Positions 8,613 to 17,003 of a DNA stretch of 64,000 nt are shown here, piece by piece. The notes under the pieces are model-generated. The model had not been told where the DNA came from and did not search any database. It worked only from the letters and a program-made list of their open reading frames with translations. Origin of the DNA: JAPULR01 sp963665075 (GTDB lineage Bacteria > Chloroflexota > Dehalococcoidia > Lucifugimonadales > GCA-2712585); NCBI GenBank assembly GCA_963665075.1, contig OY762063.1, positions 1,674,001-1,738,000 on the forward strand, written 5' to 3'. The position numbers and the translations under genes were made by a program. The stretch's first letter is position 1. Each line of letters begins with the position of its first letter.

Positions 8613-8831
8613 TTGGATCCGCTTGCGGCGGCGGCGAGGTCGGTCACGGACGAGATGCAGCGGACGCTGGCGGTCTTTGGCGGCGTGGATTATTGCCGGG
8701 AGGAGATACAGCGTCGGCGGGAGATGGGGATACAGATGCCGGTCATCGCGCCCTTCTCCGCGGGCGGGGCGCTGAACTCGTATCGCGCGGCGATAGAGGC
8801 GATGGCGCCGGGAGCGGGGGCAACCGTCTAG
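8613..8831 (+). pseudogene. Remnant of a second luciferase-like oxidoreductase gene (leader and 3' end only)
   Basis: About 190 bases (8623-8812) are nearly identical to the 3' end of the intact luciferase-like gene (about 5129-5320). In the protein both read AARSVTDEMQRTLAVFGGVD and onward to YRAAIEAM. The differences inside this block are all synonymous third- or first-position changes (for example ACA/ACG, AGG/CGG, TCC/TCG, TAC/TAT). The leader just upstream also resembles that of the intact gene, while about 270 codons between are missing. The last codons differ (APGAGATV against GASIPA). It therefore looks like a paralogue that lost its middle, not a short real gene. Confidence 0.7.
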
Positions 8832-9096
8832 TCAAATTACAGGGAGACAAAGGAAGTCCGCTCGGGCGTTTACGCACAACGATTGCAGTCCGGCAGCCCC
8901 AGATTGGCGTCGGGTCGTACAAGCCGATGGGCCGCGGACCGCCGCCGGCGTTCCTTCTCGTCAGCAGCATCGTTCCTGATTCTTGTCGCTTTGACCTGGC
9001 AGGTGGTATAACTAGCATGGCAGGTCAAGGGCGCGGGGCTTCCGGCCAGCAGTCGGGCAAGAAGCCGTAGACTCTGACCTCGTGGAGTAGGGAATC

Positions 9097-10785
9097 ATGG
9101 CGAAGATGAGTGGGGGCGAGGCCCTCGTGCAGTCGCTTGTAGGGGAAGGCGTTGAAGTTGTATTCGGAATCCCCGGCATTCACATGTCCGGGACCGTCGT
9201 CGCTTTGCGCGACGAGCCCGGCATCCGAAATATCACGACCCGTCACGAGGCGGGCGCAACCCACATGGCCGACGGTTACGCCCGCTCCTCGGGGAAACCC
9301 GGGGTGGCTATGGTGGTGCCGGGCACGGCTGTCATCAATGCCGCCTCCGGCGTGGCGACGGCATACTCGCGCTCCTCACCCGTGCTCCTCATCGCCGCCC
9401 AGATCCCGAGGGATCAGATAGGCAAGAACCTTGGAGCCTACCACGAAGTCTTAGACCAGGCCGGCACAATGAGAACCATCACCAAGTGGCGGCGGCAGGC
9501 GCTCAGGCCCAGGGAGATCCCGGACGCCGTTAGAGAAGCGTTCAGGCAGATGCGTACCGGTCGTCCCAGACCCGTTCTAATCGAGATGCCGCCGGAGGTT
9601 GCGGTAGAGCGGGAGGAGGTGCAGCTGAGGAATCCGTCGCCGACTTCTCGAATAGTGCCCAGCGCACAGGATCTGCGTGAAGCGGCGCGCGTCATTGCCC
9701 GGTCTCGCACGCCTCTGATTTTCGCAGGTGGAGGCGTTGCGATATCGGACGCGGAACAGGCGCTCGTCAAACTGGTCGAGGCTACGAATATACCTGTGAT
9801 AACGGCCAGCGGCGGCAAGGGCGCCATCCCGAACAGCCATGCGCTTTCCTACGGATCTTGCGTCAGTCCCGCGGGCGAGAGGCACGAGTTGAACCAGCTA
9901 TTCGACGTGATGCAGGCCGCCGACGTGGTCATAGGAATCGGTACGCGCTTTTCCCTTGGGAATCCGGCCGGCGAGTCGTCCACGCTGATAAACATCAACA
10001 TAGACGACAGCGAGCTTACGAGAGTTCAGTCCAACACCATTCCTCTGCACGGCGACGCCAGGGCGACCATTGAAGCCTTGATGCCGTTCCTCGAAGAGGC
10101 CGGCGCGGGCAACCGGCCTTCTCCCGCGGAAGCGGTCGCCGCGGCCCGCAACCTGATAGCCTATTACGACATCCGGCTGAAGGAACCCCAATATCCCATT
10201 CTGGAGACAATCAAGAACAGCATTCCGGAGGACACGTTTACGGTCTGGGACGTCACCCAGTTCGGCTACTACTCCCGTACCCATTATCAGGTGAATCACC
10301 CCAAAACATACATAGACTCCGGCTATTCGTTCAACCTCGGATTTGCCTTCCCCGCGGCGTTGGGCGTGAAGGTGGCCCAACCTACCCGGCCCGTGGTCTG
10401 CATCATCGGAGACGGCGGGTTCATGTTCAACGCGGCGGAGCTATCAACAGCGGTCCAGTACGGCATCAACGTGGTAACCGTTGTATTCAGGGATGACTCT
10501 TACGGCAACGTTGCCCGCGATCTGGACGATATGTTTGATGGGACCTATGGGACGGACCTGCACAATCCGGACCTGGTCAAATTCGTCGAGTCTTTCGGTG
10601 CGGTTGGCATGAGGGCGGACGACCCGATGGACTTGGGGAAGCTGCTGCCGCTGGCGCTGGAAAGGGAAGCGCCGGTGGTCATCGACGTGCCCGTCGGACA
10701 CCTGCCGCTTCCACGCGCCAAGTTGCAGGCGCATCTGCCCTCGGTGCCCTGGACACAGCCCCAGGAAGGGCTGATCCAGTCCTGA
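9097..10785 (+). CDS. Thiamine-pyrophosphate enzyme, acetolactate-synthase/benzoylformate-decarboxylase family
   Basis: 562 residues, a normal length for the IlvB-like family. The N-terminal PYR domain begins GEALVQSLVGEGVEVVFGIP and holds the catalytic glutamate region TRHEAGATHMADGYAR (about 48-63). The central domain has LIFAGGGVAISDAEQA. The C-terminal PP domain carries the TPP-binding motif GDGGFMFNAAEL through to DDSYGN. No regulatory small subunit (ilvN) or ilvC is next to it, so biosynthetic acetolactate synthase is doubtful. A decarboxylase or carboligase acting on a 2-oxo acid is more likely. It stands as a single gene. Confidence 0.85.
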   Translation: MAKMSGGEALVQSLVGEGVEVVFGIPGIHMSGTVVALRDEPGIRNITTRHEAGATHMADGYARSSGKPGVAMVVPGTAVINAASGVATAYSRSSPVLLIAAQIPRDQIGKNLGAYHEVLDQAGTMRTITKWRRQALRPREIPDAVREAFRQMRTGRPRPVLIEMPPEVAVEREEVQLRNPSPTSRIVPSAQDLREAARVIARSRTPLIFAGGGVAISDAEQALVKLVEATNIPVITASGGKGAIPNSHALSYGSCVSPAGERHELNQLFDVMQAADVVIGIGTRFSLGNPAGESSTLININIDDSELTRVQSNTIPLHGDARATIEALMPFLEEAGAGNRPSPAEAVAAARNLIAYYDIRLKEPQYPILETIKNSIPEDTFTVWDVTQFGYYSRTHYQVNHPKTYIDSGYSFNLGFAFPAALGVKVAQPTRPVVCIIGDGGFMFNAAELSTAVQYGINVVTVVFRDDSYGNVARDLDDMFDGTYGTDLHNPDLVKFVESFGAVGMRADDPMDLGKLLPLALEREAPVVIDVPVGHLPLPRAKLQAHLPSVPWTQPQEGLIQS

Positions 10786-10893
10786 TCCCTGGCTCCAGGC
10801 TTACGGCGGGGAGTGGCCGAGCGGCCTTGGCGGGCGCTGCTTGCGGAGCGGCCAGGCCGGACGTGATGGAGATGGAAGTGAACGGGTTTATCA

Positions 10894-11304
10894 ATGAGTG
10901 CGAGGGACATTGTGGATTGTAAGAGCACGTCGGATAAGGGCGAAGGTCAGGGGCGGTGGGTGCTGCTTGAGGCGTATGAGGGGCCGTGGGAGGAGAGTGA
11001 CAGGAACGCAAATTTCAAGGAGCAGGTGGCGATTTACAGTAAGGCAGACCCCATGACTACCCTGGAGCGGATGAGCCGCAGCCAGGGCGTTCCCGTGGGC
11101 GCGCTGGCTAGATACGTGCTGGCTAAGTGGGCGGCATCGGGCAGCGACGGGCTGTTGGAGGTCGGGCCGAGGGTGGTGCGTCAGATGCAGTCGTTGATAG
11201 ACGAGGCGGAGGCGACGGGCGACGACGAGGCGCGGTTGGCGGCTTACGATTCGCTTCGTCAGATAATTTCGTGGCTGGCCGTGCCTTTGGATAGTTCGGA
11301 ATAG
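10894..11304 (+). CDS. Conserved-looking small protein of unknown function
   Basis: 136 residues, ATG at 10894. No signal peptide or membrane segment. The middle, TTLERMSRSQGVPVGALARYVLAKW (about 54-78), reads like a helix-turn-helix or ribbon-helix segment, and the C-terminal third is helical (ARLAAYDSLRQIISWL). It may correspond to a small domain-of-unknown-function family (DUF6027 comes to mind, with low certainty). It sits 60 bases before the fpg gene on the same strand. Function unknown. Confidence 0.6.
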   Translation: MSARDIVDCKSTSDKGEGQGRWVLLEAYEGPWEESDRNANFKEQVAIYSKADPMTTLERMSRSQGVPVGALARYVLAKWAASGSDGLLEVGPRVVRQMQSLIDEAEATGDDEARLAAYDSLRQIISWLAVPLDSSE

Positions 11305-11363
11305 GCCCTCCGTGAACTGACAGGGAAGCATCATCAACACAAAATCCGGTTAAGGGAAAGAAA

Positions 11364-12185
11364 ATGCCGGAAGCGCCGGACCTGGAGATTGTAAAGGACT
11401 ACCTGAACGCTCATGCCGTAGGACAAGCCGTCGAATCGGCGCGGGTGTTGAAGCCTACCGTGGTTCGCTCCCTTCGCGGCGACTTCGTCGAGGACGTACA
11501 GGGTCGCCGGCTCGAAAACGTGGAACGGCGGGGGAAGTTCCTTCTGCTGGCCTTCAGCGGCGGCGCGTCGCTGGTGGTCAATCCGATGCTTACGGGCGCG
11601 TTTCAACATTGTCCATCGTCTGACAAGCCGTTCAAGCGGGTTTGCTTCCTAATGTCGCTGTCCGGCGGATGGGACTTGCGATACCTGGACCAGCGGCAGA
11701 TGGGGCGTGTGTACTACGTGGACGAGCAATCCATGTCCCAGGTTCCCAACCTGTATGAGCAGGGGCCGGACGTACTTGACGGCGTAGCTTTCGAGGAGTT
11801 CGAAGAGCGGCTTCGTCCCTTCTATGGCGAGATAAAGGGCATCCTGACTCGCGGCCGGGTGTTGTCCGGCATAGGCAACGCCTATTCCGACGAGATTCTA
11901 TTCGAGGCGGGTATATACCCGTTTCGGAAGAAGCGGGACCTTTCGGAGGATGAGAGACGGCGTCTCCTGGAGGCCGCTCCCGCCGTGGTGCGGTGGGCTA
12001 TGGAGGAGCTTCGTCCGAGGGTGGGTTCGAATATCCATCGCAAGATAAGGGACTTCCTGAAGGTGCACAACAAGGGCGGCGAGCCGTGTCCCAGGTGCGG
12101 CTCTGCCATCACCCAGATAGGGAGCAACCAGCGCATAACCAGTTACTGCCGTCGTTGTCAACCGGGGCTGCTCTTGAGGAACTGA
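11364..12185 (+). CDS. Formamidopyrimidine-DNA glycosylase / endonuclease VIII family
   Basis: 273 residues. Starts MPEAPDLEIVKDYLNAHAVG: the N-terminal proline after Met is the Schiff-base nucleophile and the following Glu is catalytic. The family's usual PELPE is here PEAPD, a variant common in Fpg/Nei homologues outside proteobacteria. A helix-two-turn-helix lies near GRVLSGIGNAYSDEILFEAG (about 167-186). The C-terminal zinc finger is CPRCGSAITQIGSNQRITSYC followed by RRCQ (four cysteines, about 242-266). It removes oxidised bases from DNA and nicks the backbone. Whether it prefers 8-oxoG (Fpg) or oxidised pyrimidines (Nei) cannot be told from sequence alone. Confidence 0.88.
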   Translation: MPEAPDLEIVKDYLNAHAVGQAVESARVLKPTVVRSLRGDFVEDVQGRRLENVERRGKFLLLAFSGGASLVVNPMLTGAFQHCPSSDKPFKRVCFLMSLSGGWDLRYLDQRQMGRVYYVDEQSMSQVPNLYEQGPDVLDGVAFEEFEERLRPFYGEIKGILTRGRVLSGIGNAYSDEILFEAGIYPFRKKRDLSEDERRRLLEAAPAVVRWAMEELRPRVGSNIHRKIRDFLKVHNKGGEPCPRCGSAITQIGSNQRITSYCRRCQPGLLLRN

Positions 12186-12400
12186 GTCGGCGGGATTTCC
12201 GGGAACGGGGTGGAGTTTCGTGAGTAAGGGAACGGGTTTGGGCTTATTGTCGTATTCTCTTATGGGGATGGACGGGGCGCAATATCACAGCAATCAGCAT
12301 GAAATCTGTAGAAAACCCGCAATTCCCATGAGTATACTTATATTACATAACCCACAGCGTCGGCCTTATGCGCCCTTCGCTGCCCAGAGGAGTCTGAAGA

Positions 12401-13306
12401 ATGAGAATAGTAATCGTGCTGGCCCTTGCGGCTATGGCCCTTTTGGTGATTGCCTGCGGAGGCGGTGAAGAGGAAACACCCTCGCCCACTCCAACCGCGG
12501 CGGCCACACCCGTCCCGACGCCGGTTCCCACGCCTGCGCCAACACCCGCACCGACGCCTGAACCCACGCCGGAGCCGGCGCCACCTCCAACGCCGAGGCC
12601 GACGCCACCTCCCACGCCTGTTCCCACCCCCACGCCTGAACCGACGCCGGAGTACCTCTTCGAGTCCTGCCAGGAGGCTGAAGACGCGGGCGTGGCTCGC
12701 GTCAAGGGCGGCGTAGGGGAAGGAATCGGCTTCCCCATAGGCACGGTCAACGTTCGGGACAGCGACGACGACGGCGTGGTCTGCGAGGTGTCTCCGCCAC
12801 CGCCACCGACGCCGGAGCCGACGCCGGAACCCACTCCGGAGCCGACGCCTGAACCGACGCCGGAGCCTACTCCCGTGCCAACGCCGGAACCCACTCCGGA
12901 ACCGACGCCTGAGCCAACGCCGGAGCCTACTCCCGTGGCGCGCCCGGTTCCCACCCCGTTGCCGCCTTCGTCCGGGTTCGGCCCGCCGCCTTTCCCCAAC
13001 ACGTTCGGCGGCTCAGTTACCATCGACGGCGCGGTCGCCGCCGACGGGGTTGAGATTTACGCCAGGGTTGCCGGGGCGAACATGGTGTACGAGACGATAG
13101 ACAGCGCGGTCACGGTCAACGGCAGCTACTCGGGCTTGAAGGTGTCCGCACCGACGATACAGTTCAGCGGGTCGGACATCGTCTTCTTCGCCTGGGTGGA
13201 TGGGAAGGAGTTCCGAGCGGCGGAGACGGGTACATTCAATGCGAATGTGGATCTGACGCAGATGTTCATGACGCTGAATCTTTCCTTCACCACTTCAGGC
13301 TCGTAG
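12401..13306 (+). CDS. Lipoprotein with proline-threonine repeats and an Excalibur-like domain
   Basis: 301 residues with GAGGAG before the ATG. The N-terminus MRIVIVLALAAMALLVIACGGG ends in a lipobox (LVIAC), so the mature protein is lipid-anchored at Cys19. Two blocks of PTPEPTP repeats (about 26-84 and 130-185) flank a short segment FESCQEAEDAGVARVKGG... to RDSDDDGVVCE (about 86-128). The C-E-A-x-x-A-G start and DxDxDGxxCE end match the Excalibur calcium-binding pattern. The C-terminal 110 residues look like a beta domain. It is probably a surface-exposed protein on an extended stalk. The same repeat region gives a long open frame on the other strand, which is a composition artefact. Confidence 0.75.
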   Translation: MRIVIVLALAAMALLVIACGGGEEETPSPTPTAAATPVPTPVPTPAPTPAPTPEPTPEPAPPPTPRPTPPPTPVPTPTPEPTPEYLFESCQEAEDAGVARVKGGVGEGIGFPIGTVNVRDSDDDGVVCEVSPPPPPTPEPTPEPTPEPTPEPTPEPTPVPTPEPTPEPTPEPTPEPTPVARPVPTPLPPSSGFGPPPFPNTFGGSVTIDGAVAADGVEIYARVAGANMVYETIDSAVTVNGSYSGLKVSAPTIQFSGSDIVFFAWVDGKEFRAAETGTFNANVDLTQMFMTLNLSFTTSGS

Positions 13307-13331
13307 CCGCAGTTTCAAAGCGAACGCAAGA

Positions 13332-13367
13332 CGCCGCCTCCCCGATGGAAACTCCGGGGAGGCGGCG
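13332..13367. terminator. Bidirectional terminator-like hairpin between convergent genes
   Basis: A perfect 13-bp stem: CGCCGCCTCCCCG (13332-13344) pairs with CGGGGAGGCGGCG (13355-13367) around a 10-base loop, followed on the + strand by CTGTTTTA. It lies between the stop of the lipoprotein gene (13306) and the stop of the convergent glycerate kinase gene (13373), so it can serve both. Confidence 0.8.
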
Positions 13368-13372
13368 CTGTT

Positions 13373-14518
13373 TTAGCGGCTTGCGGGGTTCGGGATTGCC
13401 AACAGGCGCATGGCCCGCTCTGCGGCGGACGCCAGCATCTCGGAGGACCTGGCCACGCTGACCCGCATGGACATGGGTCTATCGACGATGCACATAGCAG
13501 CGGTGATGCCGTGGTCGTAGACGGCTTCGAAACCCCTGCCAAGATTCCCCGCCAAAGCGATGACCGGGATGCCGAGAGGCGCGGCGCGGCGGGCGACGCC
13601 CACGGGGGCTTTGTTGTAGACGGTGGAGGCGTCCAACCGTCCTTCGCCGGTGATGACCAGGTCCGCGCCCTGCAGGCGGGAATCGAAGTCCAGCGCTTCG
13701 CAGACGATGTCGATGCCGGACTGCACCTGGCCACCGCAGAAGGCCATGAGTCCGGCGCCCAGGCCGCCGGCGGCGCCCGCGCCTGGCCGGTCTGCTACGT
13801 CGATGCCGAGGGAGTTCTTGATGATGTCGGCGTAGTGACGGAGGGCTTTGTCGAGGGTTCGCACCGTTCTGGCGCCGGCGCCCTTCTGGGGGCCGTAGAC
13901 GGCGGAAGCGCCCTCCGGCCCGCAGAGGGGGTTGACCACGTCGGATGCGGCGATGATTTCGGTGCGCTTCAGGGCGGGATGCAGCTCTGAAACGTCTATG
14001 GAGGCCAGGCGGGAAAGAGCGGCGCCGCCCGGGGGAAGAGGGCGTTCCTTCGAGTCATGGAATCTCGCGCCCAAGGCCGACGCCATGCCCGCGCCGCCGT
14101 CGTTGGTGGCGCTGCCGCCCATGCCGACGATGATGCGGCGGTAACCCCTGTCCAGGGCGCGCTTGATTAGCTGGCCCGTGCCGTAGGTGGAGGTGTGGCG
14201 CGGGTTGCGATCCTTGTAGGGAAGAAGGGCAAGGCCCGAGGCCTGGGCCATTTCGATGACGGCGGTCTTGCCGTCGCCCATGACGCCCCATCGGGCGCGG
14301 ATGGGCTTTCGGAGGGGGCCGGATACGCGGCTGGAGAAGGTGCGCCCCGCGGTGGCCTCGACGAGGGCGTCCAGGGTGCCGTCGCCGCCGTCGGCCACGG
14401 GCGCGAGATCGGTTTCCGCATCGGGGAAGACGCGGAGGACTCCTTCCCGGATGGCCCGCGCGGCTTCCGGGCCGGAGACGCTGCCTTTGAAGGACTGTGG
14501 CGCAATTACTATTCGCAT
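13373..14518 (-). CDS. glxK: Glycerate 2-kinase, GlxK/GarK type
   Basis: 381 residues, full length for the type-1 glycerate kinase family. It starts MRIVIAPQSFKGSVSG and carries PVADGGDGTLDAL (about 41-53), IIVGMGGSATNDGGAGMASAL (about 128-148) and the C-terminal LVITGEGRLDASTVYNKAPVG (about 285-305, landmarks only). These are the family signature loops. The enzyme phosphorylates D-glycerate to 2-phosphoglycerate using ATP, which then enters glycolysis through enolase (a copy is at 37.8 kb). Stands alone, convergent with the lipoprotein gene. Confidence 0.92.
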   Translation of the reverse strand: MRIVIAPQSFKGSVSGPEAARAIREGVLRVFPDAETDLAPVADGGDGTLDALVEATAGRTFSSRVSGPLRKPIRARWGVMGDGKTAVIEMAQASGLALLPYKDRNPRHTSTYGTGQLIKRALDRGYRRIIVGMGGSATNDGGAGMASALGARFHDSKERPLPPGGAALSRLASIDVSELHPALKRTEIIAASDVVNPLCGPEGASAVYGPQKGAGARTVRTLDKALRHYADIIKNSLGIDVADRPGAGAAGGLGAGLMAFCGGQVQSGIDIVCEALDFDSRLQGADLVITGEGRLDASTVYNKAPVGVARRAAPLGIPVIALAGNLGRGFEAVYDHGITAAMCIVDRPMSMRVSVARSSEMLASAAERAMRLLAIPNPASR

Positions 14519-14645
14519 GACGCTGAATTATACAACGTGGTTTATTGGGTATGGAGGGTTTGTTAGAATGCGCCGGTGGCGGGGGATTCTTTGCTACGCT
14601 TAGAATGGCATCAGGAGAATTCAGATTTACACGGGGAGGATCGGC

Positions 14646-15989
14646 ATGACTTCCAAACAGGACATCAAGGCACGGGTGAGGCAGGCCATCGACGAGAAGG
14701 CGGATGAGATAGTCCGGGCGTCGAAGACCATCCTTGAAAACCCGGAGGCGGGTTTCCGGGAGGTGAAGACGGCAAAGCTGGTGGCGGACGTCTTCAGCGA
14801 ATGGGGCATCGAGCATCGAACGGGGTTGGCGCTCACCGGCGTGAAGGGCATGGTCGAAGGAGGCGCATCCGGGCCGACGGTGGGGGTAATCGGAGAATTG
14901 GACTCGCTGATTGTGTCGGAGCATCCGCACGCCGACGCGGAGACGGCGGCGGCCCACGCATGCGGGCATCACGCCCAGATAGGGATGATGTTGGGGGTTG
15001 CCGGCGGACTGGTTGCTTCCGGGGTCATGGAACAGTTGGGTGGGCGGGTGGCGCTCTTCGCCGTGCCTGCGGAGGAGTACATAGAGATCGAGTACCGGGA
15101 CGAGTTGCGTCGGGGCGGAAAATTGGAGTTCCTGGGCGGGAAGCCGGAGCTTATCCGGTTGGGGGAGATGGACGACGTGGACATGGCGTTGATGTGCCAC
15201 ACGACCAGCATCGCGTCGGAGAAGCAGCTCTGCATAAGCGGCACGAACAACGGGACGCTGGCGAAGAAAATCCGGTTTTTGGGGAGGGCGGCCCACGCCG
15301 GCGGCGCGCCGCATCTGGGGGTGAACGCGCTGAACGCCGCGTCGCTGGCGCTGATGGCGATTCACGCCAGCCGCGAGACCTTTCAGGACCCAAACACCAT
15401 CCGGGTGCATCCCATCATCACCAAGGGAGGCGAGGCGGTGAGCGCGGTGCCCGCCGACGTTCGGATGGAGACTTTCGTGAGGGGAGCATCCGTGGACGCA
15501 ATCATCGACGCGAACCGCAAGGTGGATAGGGCATTGCGGGCGGGGGCTATGGCTGTTGGCGGGCAGGTGGAGATAACAACCATCCCCGGCTATCTGCCCC
15601 TGGCCCAGGATGCGGCTATGAACGAGATGTACCTGGCCAACGCCGTATCCCTGGTGGGCGAGGCGAATATGGGCGTCAGGAGCCACGGGACGGGGTCGAC
15701 GGACATGGGGGACGTGAGCCAGCTGATGCCTGCGATTCACCCCTACGTGGGCGGAGCGACGGGGTTGGGTCACGGGAACAATTATGTGGTGCAGGACTAC
15801 GGATTGGCGGTGGTGACGGCGGCGAAGGCGCTGGCAGATACCGTTATAGACCTGCTGGCCGACGGTGCGGAGGGAGCGGGCAAAGTCTTGGCGAATCACA
15901 AGCCGGCTATGACGAAGGACGAGTATCTGAAGCTGATGCGCGGTCTTGCGAAGGAGGAACTTTATACTGCGCCGGACGGGGACGTTTAG
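14646..15989 (+). CDS. M20-family amidohydrolase, AbgB/HipO-like
   Basis: 447 residues with GGGGAGGATCGGC before the ATG. Metal-binding pattern of M20 amidohydrolases: GELDSL (about 81-86), AHACGHHAQIGMMLG (about 101-115) and the glutamate pair VPAEEYIEI (about 140-148). A dimerisation (lid) domain follows, with GRAAHAGGAPHLGVNALNAA near 217-236. The C-terminal histidine lies in ATGLGHGNN (about 372-380). Homologues hydrolyse p-aminobenzoyl-glutamate or N-acyl amino acids. The exact substrate is unknown. The stop overlaps the leader of the next small gene. Confidence 0.87.
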   Translation: MTSKQDIKARVRQAIDEKADEIVRASKTILENPEAGFREVKTAKLVADVFSEWGIEHRTGLALTGVKGMVEGGASGPTVGVIGELDSLIVSEHPHADAETAAAHACGHHAQIGMMLGVAGGLVASGVMEQLGGRVALFAVPAEEYIEIEYRDELRRGGKLEFLGGKPELIRLGEMDDVDMALMCHTTSIASEKQLCISGTNNGTLAKKIRFLGRAAHAGGAPHLGVNALNAASLALMAIHASRETFQDPNTIRVHPIITKGGEAVSAVPADVRMETFVRGASVDAIIDANRKVDRALRAGAMAVGGQVEITTIPGYLPLAQDAAMNEMYLANAVSLVGEANMGVRSHGTGSTDMGDVSQLMPAIHPYVGGATGLGHGNNYVVQDYGLAVVTAAKALADTVIDLLADGAEGAGKVLANHKPAMTKDEYLKLMRGLAKEELYTAPDGDV

Positions 15990-16006
15990 GATGTTGGTGG
16001 GCAAGG

Positions 16007-16150
16007 ATGAATTCAGAGGCTATGGGTGCGGCTGCCATGAAGGGTAGGGAGCCGCCGCGGTGCGACCTGTGCGGGGCGATGATGGAAGACGTTCAGTGCA
16101 AGCTGCGTTGCTGGAACTGCGGCTATACCCGGGATTGCTCAGACCCGTAG
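16007..16150 (+). CDS. Small zinc-ribbon protein (47 residues)
   Basis: A short reading frame directly after the M20 gene: ATG at 16007, TAG ending at 16150, 47 codons. The protein has CDLCG, then CKLRCWNCGYTRDC, a clear CxxC...CxxC zinc-ribbon arrangement ending DCSDP. Such mini zinc ribbons are common in Chloroflexota as short conserved proteins of unknown role, by my recollection. It starts 17 bases after the amidohydrolase stop on the same strand, so it is probably co-transcribed. The start is chosen for the GGTGGGCAAGG just upstream; internal ATGs at codons 6 and 11 are alternatives. Confidence 0.7.
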   Translation: MNSEAMGAAAMKGREPPRCDLCGAMMEDVQCKLRCWNCGYTRDCSDP

Positions 16151-16210
16151 GAGGGCTTGGTTCAAGCTATGAAATTCGCTTCATCGGCTGTTTTGTGACC
16201 CCTTGTCGCG

Positions 16211-16651
16211 CTACAACCCAGCTACATGATCATTGTAGAAACGTTTTTCGCTATCCCTGGCCTCGCCAATCTGAGCCGCTCTTTCCCGAAACACCTTATC
16301 CCGAAATGCGAAGAATTCAGACTCCTGCCATGACTCTTTAGGCTCTTGCCACGGCGCTTGGTAGCGATTGCAGAACCCACTGCAACCGAAGCAGGCAAGC
16401 ACGATGTTGCTATAGGACTCGATCCATTCCTTCGGGATTCCCAGCCGATTCCCTTCGCTGACTGGAACTGCATGCCCCGCTGTCAGCAGCAACCAATGCT
16501 CATAGCTATCTACTAAGCTCGTCCCGCAATAGACGCAAGACGTCTGGCCGTTCTCTACTAACCAATGACCGTATCTTCGTCGAGCGGTACCGCCTGACCT
16601 TCGGGACAAAATCGTGTAGCCGCCTCCGGGGTAGTCACAGAATGGTTTCAT
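16211..16651 (-). CDS. HNH-endonuclease-like protein paired with a HicB-type gene
   Basis: 146 residues. Signature: SCVYCGTSL (about 38-46), TAGHAVPVSEGNRLG (histidine of the HNH core, about 57-71), SNIVLACFGCSGFCNRY (about 80-96). The two CxxC knuckles and N-x-V-L-A-C pattern fit a zinc-stabilised HNH nuclease. Its ATG overlaps the stop of the HicB-like gene by four bases (ATGA), so the two are coupled. HicB normally precedes or follows HicA, an RNA-cleaving toxin; here an HNH protein takes that place. A toxin or restriction-type nuclease role is possible but unproven. Confidence 0.6.
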   Translation of the reverse strand: MKPFCDYPGGGYTILSRRSGGTARRRYGHWLVENGQTSCVYCGTSLVDSYEHWLLLTAGHAVPVSEGNRLGIPKEWIESYSNIVLACFGCSGFCNRYQAPWQEPKESWQESEFFAFRDKVFRERAAQIGEARDSEKRFYNDHVAGL

Positions 16652-16920
16652 TCGTCTACTCCTTGGTCGCGCATATCTTGATAGAGTATCAGCTTCACTG
16701 AGGTATTGGACGGCAAGATGACGCAGGTCTCTCCTTGGGATGGCGTGGGGATGTCCTTGCGGTCGTGGATGCGGGCGGCTATGGCCTCTTCCAGGGCGTG
16801 AACGGCGCGGGCAATCGCCTCCTCGCGGTCATCGCCGAAGGTCGTCAACTCCGGGAAGTCAGGGGAGGTCGCCATTATGGTTCCATCGTCATCTTCAAGC
16901 GTTATGGGATAGGAAAGCAT
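16648..16920 (-). CDS. HicB-family antitoxin-like protein lacking the C-terminal DNA-binding domain
   Basis: 90 residues from the ATG at 16920 (MLSYPITLEDDDGTIMATSP); an upstream start would add six residues without family character. The partially degraded RNase H-like HicB fold is clear: SPDFPELTTFGDDREEAIARAVHALEEAIAARI. The C-terminus reads SVKLILYQDMRDQGVDE and stops. In full HicB proteins this segment leads straight into an XRE-type HTH (..SQAELARRLG..), which is absent here. The gene is therefore truncated or a natural short form, and it could not bind DNA in the usual way. It is coupled by a four-base overlap to the HNH-like gene. Confidence 0.75.
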   Translation of the reverse strand: MLSYPITLEDDDGTIMATSPDFPELTTFGDDREEAIARAVHALEEAIAARIHDRKDIPTPSQGETCVILPSNTSVKLILYQDMRDQGVDE

Positions 16921-17003
16921 CAGGTCAACTCCAAGCAATTTGCATCAATCCGAAAACCCAAGCCTAACATGGTAGCGGATGTCTTCGCCAAGGTCGCTAC
17001 TCC

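Noticed and set aside
10803..10862. tRNA-like sequence GGGGAGTGGCCGAGCGG after the TPP enzyme gene
   Set aside because: The start resembles a class II tRNA, but there is no anticodon arm in place and no T-arm GTTCGA nearby; no cloverleaf can be drawn.
12186..12400. Possible riboswitch or small gene before the PT-repeat lipoprotein
   Set aside because: Only a possible TATACT box (about 12333) is visible; no conserved RNA motif or open frame.
12343..13023. Glycine/valine-rich frame opposite the lipoprotein gene
   Set aside because: It is the mirror of the PTPEPTP repeats; the sense frame has a signal peptide, a lipobox and an Excalibur-like domain.
14055..16004. Long antisense frame across the M20 and glycerate kinase genes
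   Set aside because: It spans two well-supported genes and its translation is Arg/His/Pro-rich with no domain.
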